Of a stretch of DNA of 11,756 nucleotides, positions 8,001 through 11,756 are shown piece by piece (positions within the stretch are counted from its first letter, which is position 1; each line of letters begins with the position of its first letter). This DNA is from Caldifarciminota bacterium (GTDB taxonomy: Bacteria > Hydrothermota > UBA3072 > B12-G15), in contig JAGGTX010000180.1 of assembly GCA_021163525.1 (NCBI GenBank), forward strand, positions 1 to 11,756. The letters are read 5' to 3'. Under the pieces are notes generated by a model, which saw only the letters and a list, made by a program, of their open reading frames with translations, made no database searches and was not told where the DNA came from. The translations under genes and the position numbers were made by a program.

Positions 8001-10337
8001 TTCAGAAATATCAGAACCAATGTCAATGTGAAGAACCCCTGAATCTGCCTTTACCCACATCTCTATTGCCTGGTCTTTTGACATATCCTTTGCAGTGCTA
8101 CCAAAAGAGTATATTATACCTCCCCATGAATTGGGGTCATTATCCCTTGGGACAAAATAGAGTGTCAGTGCACCGATATTCTCATTTTCACCGGATATGG
8201 ATGGGAATATATCACTCTCCATAAGGTTCACACTCCACCAGTGTATCTCACCAAGTAGATATTCATTTTCTCCATCAGGTGTGCTTGAAAAAGACCACTC
8301 CCTGATTGTATTCCCAAATGGTTCGCTCCTTGTGGTGTTCTCCATATCATCAACATATCCCTTCCCCTTTGAGGATGGATTGGGTATTGAAAGGGATACA
8401 TTCCCCGAAAGATTAAAAACGGGTGTCTTTTCACTCCCGATTATTGGCACACGGGAAATCAGGGGAAGCAAAAGGTCAAGGTCCATACCTGTTTTGAATG
8501 ATGCCTTTCCAAGGAGAAAATTGGCTGGTTCTGAACCAAGCCTTGGATAAAATTCTGATACAGAAGAGGCATTAAAATCAATGGATGTGTTGAGGAAGGT
8601 TCTGTTGTTTATCCTTGTCTTTGTTTCAAGTTTTGTTAAGTAATCCTGAGAAAAGGTCAATCCTCCAAAGGGCATAACCTGATAAATATAAGAAACCTTT
8701 GCATCCGGTGGAAACCTCTTCGGGTCCTTTATTTTAACCTCTCCAGTTGCATAATCTATTGTGTAGTCAATGTCTCTCTTCAGTGTATCTCCTTCAATTA
8801 TAATCACCTCTGAGTTTTCAACAATTTTCATTCCACCACCTATGGTAAACCTTGTGAGGGGGGCTTTATATTTAATCACAAGAAAGTACTTGTTCTTCTC
8901 ATCGTTTTCAGGGTACAACTTCCTGTAAATTGCAGGAACTGTATCAGGTGCAAGGTCTGGTATTAAAAATGGATAGGCATAGGGAAAGAATATGTATCCA
9001 TTCTGAAAATCAACGAATTTTTCAGCATCTATACCGGGAACAGTATCCTGATCAAGCCCAAGTATCTTTATGTATTGTGTGTTGGTGTTCTCATCAAAAT
9101 TCACCGGATCTCCACCTGGAACAACCCTGTAAATATCCACACTGAAATCAGTGATACCCTGGCCGGATGTGGGGAAGGAGTAAACATTCCTCATCATGAG
9201 ATACCATGTTGTATCCTCTGGTGTTGGGTTTGATGCTCTTATAAGTAGCAAACTTGAAGTATCAGATGGGTCCTCTGCAAGATAACCAACAGTGTCAAAT
9301 TCCCCTGTGGTGATGTCTTTTGTTATATAATAAATCGCTATCATCCTTCCAGGCTCAGGTGGGTTCTCAATCTCAAGGAAGGGTCTCTGAAGACCATAGT
9401 AATATTGAAAATATCTAATTCTGTAATCACCTTCCTCACCTTCCTCTTTCAACTCAAAGTTTGCAACATCACCCGTTGAGCCATCCACCTTAAAAGTCCT
9501 TACAGGTATTGTTGTAACTGAATATGGCATCTGATAATAGACCCTGAGAAGCACAAGTGAATCATTCATACCCATGGGGATGTAGTAAAACCTGTCCTTC
9601 ACATAATCACAATCAAACACAGTCAGGGATTCAATCTGGGAGGAAAACTCACTGGTTTTCTCCTCGGGAAGTGATTTCACCCTTGTCACCTGCATGTTGA
9701 AATTGGTATTTCCTATCACTCCACTCATTGTTATTCCAAACCTTCCCTTCTTATCTGTATCACCGAGGTTGATGTTCTGGATTATGTCATCCTCGTCATT
9801 ACTCTTGTAATAAACCCTGACCTTATTCTGTGATTCATCAAGGCTCTTAACGTTGTAGTTAACATCAACATGGATCTTCTGCCCCACAATCCCATTAATG
9901 GTAATATTCAGGTCTTCATCAGGTTTTATATCAAGAAAACTACCATTTATAACCCCTTCCTGAACCTTCCGGGTTACATCAAGTGAGACTGTTTGATAAC
10001 CTGAAACCTTTATTGTTCCACCTTCTCCTATTATCTGTTTCAATGCACCTGGAAGTTTTATTGGAAGTTCAATATCGGGTATTATACCCTCCATTGATGA
10101 CAGATGCTTCCTCAGATTCTCACTGAAGGTAGTTGAAATGGTCTGTCTGTATGCATTTATAAAAAGTATATCTGCTCCTCTGCCACCCCCAATTATTGTA
10201 TCCGTTCCAAGATAAACATTGCCTATATACAGGTTTCTTACAATAAAATCCTCGTATTTTTCATAGACATGGGTAATATTTTGATAATAGAGGTAGTTGT
10301 TGAATTCAGGAGAGAAGGAGAGAATCAGGAGGAGCAT
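5037..10337 (-). CDS. SprA/Sov-like outer-membrane translocon (type IX secretion family)
   Basis: The protein has about 1766 residues; the positions here count from the alternative TTG start at 10349. SprA is the giant outer-membrane beta-barrel through which type IX substrates leave the cell. Matching segments are the DVNYNVKSLDESQ...NDEDDIIQNINLGD region (about 162-197), like SprA's EDDIIQ block; GYVDDMEN with EWSFSSTP downstream (663-690), like SprA's YVDDFE / W.LASTP block; RSGRLETGEDVGLDGV (807-822), an Asp-rich GEDxGLDG motif; and IRYVRVWINGVSGP (929-942), like its IRFIRxxLxGF segment. The last 550 or so residues are alternating short strands ending in SAKLKF, with the C-terminal Phe typical of outer-membrane barrels. 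It is shorter than Bacteroidota SprA (about 2400). ATG 10337 is preferred: it begins MLLLILSFS, a short signal-like core without a basic n-region, and overlaps the pdxA end by 13 nt. Confidence 0.8.
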   Translation of the reverse strand: MLLLILSFSPEFNNYLYYQNITHVYEKYEDFIVRNLYIGNVYLGTDTIIGGGRGADILFINAYRQTISTTFSENLRKHLSSMEGIIPDIELPIKLPGALKQIIGEGGTIKVSGYQTVSLDVTRKVQEGVINGSFLDIKPDEDLNITINGIVGQKIHVDVNYNVKSLDESQNKVRVYYKSNDEDDIIQNINLGDTDKKGRFGITMSGVIGNTNFNMQVTRVKSLPEEKTSEFSSQIESLTVFDCDYVKDRFYYIPMGMNDSLVLLRVYYQMPYSVTTIPVRTFKVDGSTGDVANFELKEEGEEGDYRIRYFQYYYGLQRPFLEIENPPEPGRMIAIYYITKDITTGEFDTVGYLAEDPSDTSSLLLIRASNPTPEDTTWYLMMRNVYSFPTSGQGITDFSVDIYRVVPGGDPVNFDENTNTQYIKILGLDQDTVPGIDAEKFVDFQNGYIFFPYAYPFLIPDLAPDTVPAIYRKLYPENDEKNKYFLVIKYKAPLTRFTIGGGMKIVENSEVIIIEGDTLKRDIDYTIDYATGEVKIKDPKRFPPDAKVSYIYQVMPFGGLTFSQDYLTKLETKTRINNRTFLNTSIDFNASSVSEFYPRLGSEPANFLLGKASFKTGMDLDLLLPLISRVPIIGSEKTPVFNLSGNVSLSIPNPSSKGKGYVDDMENTTRSEPFGNTIREWSFSSTPDGENEYLLGEIHWWSVNLMESDIFPSISGENENIGALTLYFVPRDNDPNSWGGIIYSFGSTAKDMSKDQAIEMWVKADSGVLHIDIGSDISEDAPRLNADGEVIPANGIMDNEDVNRSGRLETGEDVGLDGVAYPDSLYYDGGKDAGDDGNDDYISESPETFEDTLKMNGTEGNKRIDTEDINFDDIFNLNNNYYSFRINLKDDRYVVANGKNGWKKIRILLKDSNIERIVGSPSWTSIRYVRVWINGVSGPTRIMVTKWGVVGSVWRNDGIEASAGDSVRAFESFIIGYRSANEDSQYTSPVERERTSFGGYRDEKSLEIYTDSLMPGHIAWAGEYFDRPKDFRNYQKLVFFSRRETSRDVRIIFRFGTDTLNYYEFEKTITTNRWDTITLDLSEFTGLKIGGSAPEGYSVKGNPTLKQVYFIRLGVENVDTIPLTGSVLFDDIYLSDPVRKPDIKYSYRVDGNLGENITYSVNESYQGEFYKGSKSALRNPGENRIQNRTYNVNVNLSRLTGGLFKLPVKYNLSINRNIPYYYRNSDIPLPDSLREKESILERSESGTFSLSPAGKISHPVFRSILSGLNLSGSVRRKRSYRPYLLADTLISTSISGGYNPKIPRWKLLFFSPLPGRISLSGRYNFSTENKYQYNNTDSIFVKQDIKDIKKLEGTFSTSFNPLSFLSVDYTRKMRYDRTVPFDMRLGWLNFNSENLSAQVNLSIFRIDRASFKYATAYSENKDYQFSTGFGDSVRVRKAGVTREISTGHNITIDRFMKKLPIINLLTKNWSPLNLRLSHSVSNIYSYLSGSPDYRFRFGYDIYIPDDLVFMPSQTDGGKKRLQGSASTGFSIWKVSASISASRTEEYPIGNTATQQFIKMTLPQVNLKTSALGDILRKTGFIKTANLNLSLTRDTTSTFFLNDTTRKKFTSSLRTSPSLDLTLKNNMRLNIKGNLNQMKTIDVQGNTEIITSSRDWNVNFSTGYSISPRPNIRLPFMKRKMSLKSALNLRLSGTLKGRRDEVINISTNQIDVRTDYIDGELSLSGTYNLSKSMDITLGSKYTRHINRKLDTDRRHSFGMNISAKLKF

Positions 10338-11227
10338 AATCTCTTGCAAAGTTTAATTGCTGCAAGCATGCTTCTATGGTCAGCAATGCATCTACCTGCA
10401 ATATCAAATGCAGTGCCATGGTCAGGGGAGGTTCTTACAAAGGGAAGGCCTATTGTCATGTTCACCCCTGAATGAAAGAAGAGAAGCTTGAAGGGTATCA
10501 TACCCTGGTCGTGATACATGGCCACATAGGCATCAAACCCCTTCTCCATAAAAAAGGTATCAGGTGGTACAGGCCCATCAACCGCAATTCCTTCCTTTCT
10601 CAGCTTCTCAATGGCTGGCAATATCTTCTCCTTCTCCTCATTTCCCATTAAACCACCTTCTCCTGCATGAGGATTAATTCCAAGGAGGAGTATCCTGGGT
10701 TTCTCTATCCTGAAAATGTTTCTCAGGGTTTTATTTAATAGACTGACTTTTCTGATAATAAGTTCCTCTGTGATTGATTGTGGCACCTGTGAAAGGGGGA
10801 TGTGGGTTGTGAGAAGAAGCATCCTGAAATCATCTGAGACCATCAGCATTCCATAATCCCGAGCATCTGTTTTCTCTGCGAGTATCTCTGTCTGTCCAGG
10901 ATAATTATATCCTGCAAGATGTAGGGATTCTTTGGAAAGGGGGGCAGTGACTATGCCCTCAACCCTGCCTTCAAGGGCAAGGTCTATCGCGGTGATAAGG
11001 GATTCATAGGCAATCCTCCCATTATCTGCACCCACCTTACCCCATATATATTCACCATCAATATGAATTATATCCACATCAGGAATGGGTATTGAGCAAT
11101 TTTTTGAAGCCTCTTTGAGAGAGTGAATATTGCCAATAAGCACAAAATCACCTTTTTCTTGATTCAGTGCCTTCAAAACAATCTCCGGGCCAATGCCACC
11201 AGGGTCACCCAGTGTGATCGCAATCAT
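10325..11227 (-). CDS. pdxA: 4-hydroxythreonine-4-phosphate dehydrogenase
   Basis: This cytoplasmic enzyme of 300 residues oxidises 4-phosphohydroxy-L-threonine with NAD(P) in DXP-dependent pyridoxal-phosphate synthesis, giving the substrate that PdxJ condenses with deoxyxylulose phosphate. Motifs in order are LGDPGGIGPEI (6-16), TTHIPL (140-145), INPHAGEGGLMG (184-195), AMYHDQGMIPFK (236-247) and TSPDHGTAFDIAG (266-278). The conserved metal-binding histidines should be H142, H187 and H239. It is somewhat shorter than E. coli PdxA (329), with the difference in loops and ends rather than missing motifs. ATG 11227 has GGAGAGG four bases upstream and overlaps the S4 gene by 23 nt; the 3' end overlaps the SprA-like gene. 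Its place between a PPIase/S4 pair and an outer-membrane barrel recalls surA-pdxA linkage in proteobacteria. Confidence 0.95.
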   Translation of the reverse strand: MIAITLGDPGGIGPEIVLKALNQEKGDFVLIGNIHSLKEASKNCSIPIPDVDIIHIDGEYIWGKVGADNGRIAYESLITAIDLALEGRVEGIVTAPLSKESLHLAGYNYPGQTEILAEKTDARDYGMLMVSDDFRMLLLTTHIPLSQVPQSITEELIIRKVSLLNKTLRNIFRIEKPRILLLGINPHAGEGGLMGNEEKEKILPAIEKLRKEGIAVDGPVPPDTFFMEKGFDAYVAMYHDQGMIPFKLLFFHSGVNMTIGLPFVRTSPDHGTAFDIAGRCIADHRSMLAAIKLCKRLCSS

Positions 11228-11456
11228 TCAACCTCTCCACATATCTTTCCCTGTCGTTTTTTTTCACATTTCCATGGGGTATTTCTTTAACAATGTAGCA
11301 TTCACCCTTTATTCCTATAATATCACCCACCTTGACCTCTTTCCCTGATTTTGTTGACTTACCATTGAGTGTAATAAGACCACCCCTGATTAAATTCTGG
11401 GCAATAGTGCGTCTTTTTACGAGCCCTGTTTTTTTAAGGAAAAGGTCAAGCCTCAT
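11205..11456 (-). CDS. S4-domain RNA-binding protein, RqcP/Hsp15-like
   Basis: This small basic protein of 83 residues is essentially one S4 domain: MRLDLFLKKTGLVKRR at the N-terminus, GGLITLNGK in the middle and VKVGDIIGI at 42-50, with a short charged tail. Length and layout match RqcP (YabO), which binds the 50S subunit and assists RqcH in ribosome-associated quality control, and the related Hsp15, which binds stalled 50S-nascent chain complexes. RqcP fits better because Hsp15 has a longer C-terminal extension, but the assignment is by recognition only and no RqcH is in view. The ATG overlaps the PPIase stop by 4 nt (ATGA) and the 3' end runs 23 nt into pdxA. Confidence 0.85.
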   Translation of the reverse strand: MRLDLFLKKTGLVKRRTIAQNLIRGGLITLNGKSTKSGKEVKVGDIIGIKGECYIVKEIPHGNVKKNDRERYVERLNDCDHTG

Positions 11457-11756
11457 TTGAGGTAAACAAAGAACACCTTCTCTGAGGCCTCCTCTACAAG
11501 TTTTCTGTATTCCTCATCAAGCCTTTTTGAAAAGAGAAGATTATAAATTTTGTCCTGTATCTCTTTCAGTGGCGGTATTCCACCCTGTTTTTTCTCTGTT
11601 ATTCTGATAATATTCATTGTATTACCTTCCAGAATAGGTTTTGAAATTTCACCAACCCTCAGGGTGTCAACAAGGGATTTCAAATCACTGTTCATCAGTG
11701 TTACAGGTATTGGCCCAACCTTCTCAATGGGAAGGGTGGTATCACCATTGAGCCAT
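11453..11756 (-). CDS. Parvulin-type peptidyl-prolyl isomerase, SurA/PpiD/PrsA-like, C-terminal part
   Basis: The frame is open to the window edge, and the first complete codon in view is TGG at 11755-11753, so the N-terminal part is missing. The visible 100 or so residues contain the end of a PpiC domain: LRVGEISKPI and NIIRITEKKQGGIPPLKEIQ, followed by a helix DKIYNLLFSKRLDEEYRKLV and a hydrophobic end FFVYLK. This matches the second half of a parvulin domain and the C-terminal helix of SurA/PrsA-type chaperones that fold envelope proteins. The internal ATG at 11695 is not a real start, because the preceding in-frame residues (WLNGDTTLPIEKVGPIPVTL) continue the same domain. Being upstream of an outer-membrane translocon gene fits a periplasmic chaperone role, which is inference. 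Confidence 0.8.
   Translation of the reverse strand, partial: WLNGDTTLPIEKVGPIPVTLMNSDLKSLVDTLRVGEISKPILEGNTMNIIRITEKKQGGIPPLKEIQDKIYNLLFSKRLDEEYRKLVEEASEKVFFVYLK

Overview
The window looks like a moderately AT-rich bacterial chromosome segment. Arg codons are strongly biased to AGG/AGA and Ile uses ATA freely, a pattern common in thermophiles. The long SprA/Sov-like outer-membrane protein points to a diderm of the FCB superphylum or a neighbouring candidate phylum (WOR-3/Stahlbacteria/Hydrothermae-like). That placement is an inference from gene content, not a measured phylogeny.

Left arm (1-3869, + strand): a tightly packed operon. After the last codons of an upstream gene come a macro-domain (ADP-ribose-binding) protein, a P-loop NTPase of the THEP1 type, a fold-type-II PLP enzyme of unassigned reaction, and an amidohydrolase best matched to 8-oxoguanine deaminase. 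The genes overlap at every junction (GTGA, 13 nt, ATGA, ATGA), so they are probably translated together. A joint role in handling nucleotides or purines is plausible but unproven.

Middle (3870-5036): about 1.17 kb without an intact recognisable gene. On the - strand it holds the wreck of what was probably a restriction-modification locus. A DNA methyltransferase remnant keeps the NPLA and TSPPYGDSRTTVA motifs but has lost motif I and its C-terminal half. Just upstream lies a small frameshifted ORF with a good ribosome-binding site, then a more doubtful decayed frame. An orphan 67-codon ORF sits beside the right arm.

Right arm (5037-11756, - strand): an envelope-biogenesis operon, read right to left. 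It contains the C-terminal end of a parvulin-type peptidyl-prolyl isomerase (cut by the window edge), a small S4 RNA-binding protein like RqcP, PdxA (4-hydroxythreonine-4-phosphate dehydrogenase), and a protein of about 1766 residues related to SprA, the type IX secretion outer-membrane translocon. Again the genes overlap at every junction. The order PPIase - (S4) - pdxA next to a giant outer-membrane barrel recalls the proteobacterial lptD-surA-pdxA neighbourhood.

The two operons converge on the decayed middle. I found no convincing intrinsic terminator for either, and both promoters must lie outside the window. I do not see a clearly novel defence or CRISPR system. The most interesting items are the macro/NTPase/PLP/deaminase operon and the short SprA homologue in its pdxA/PPIase context.
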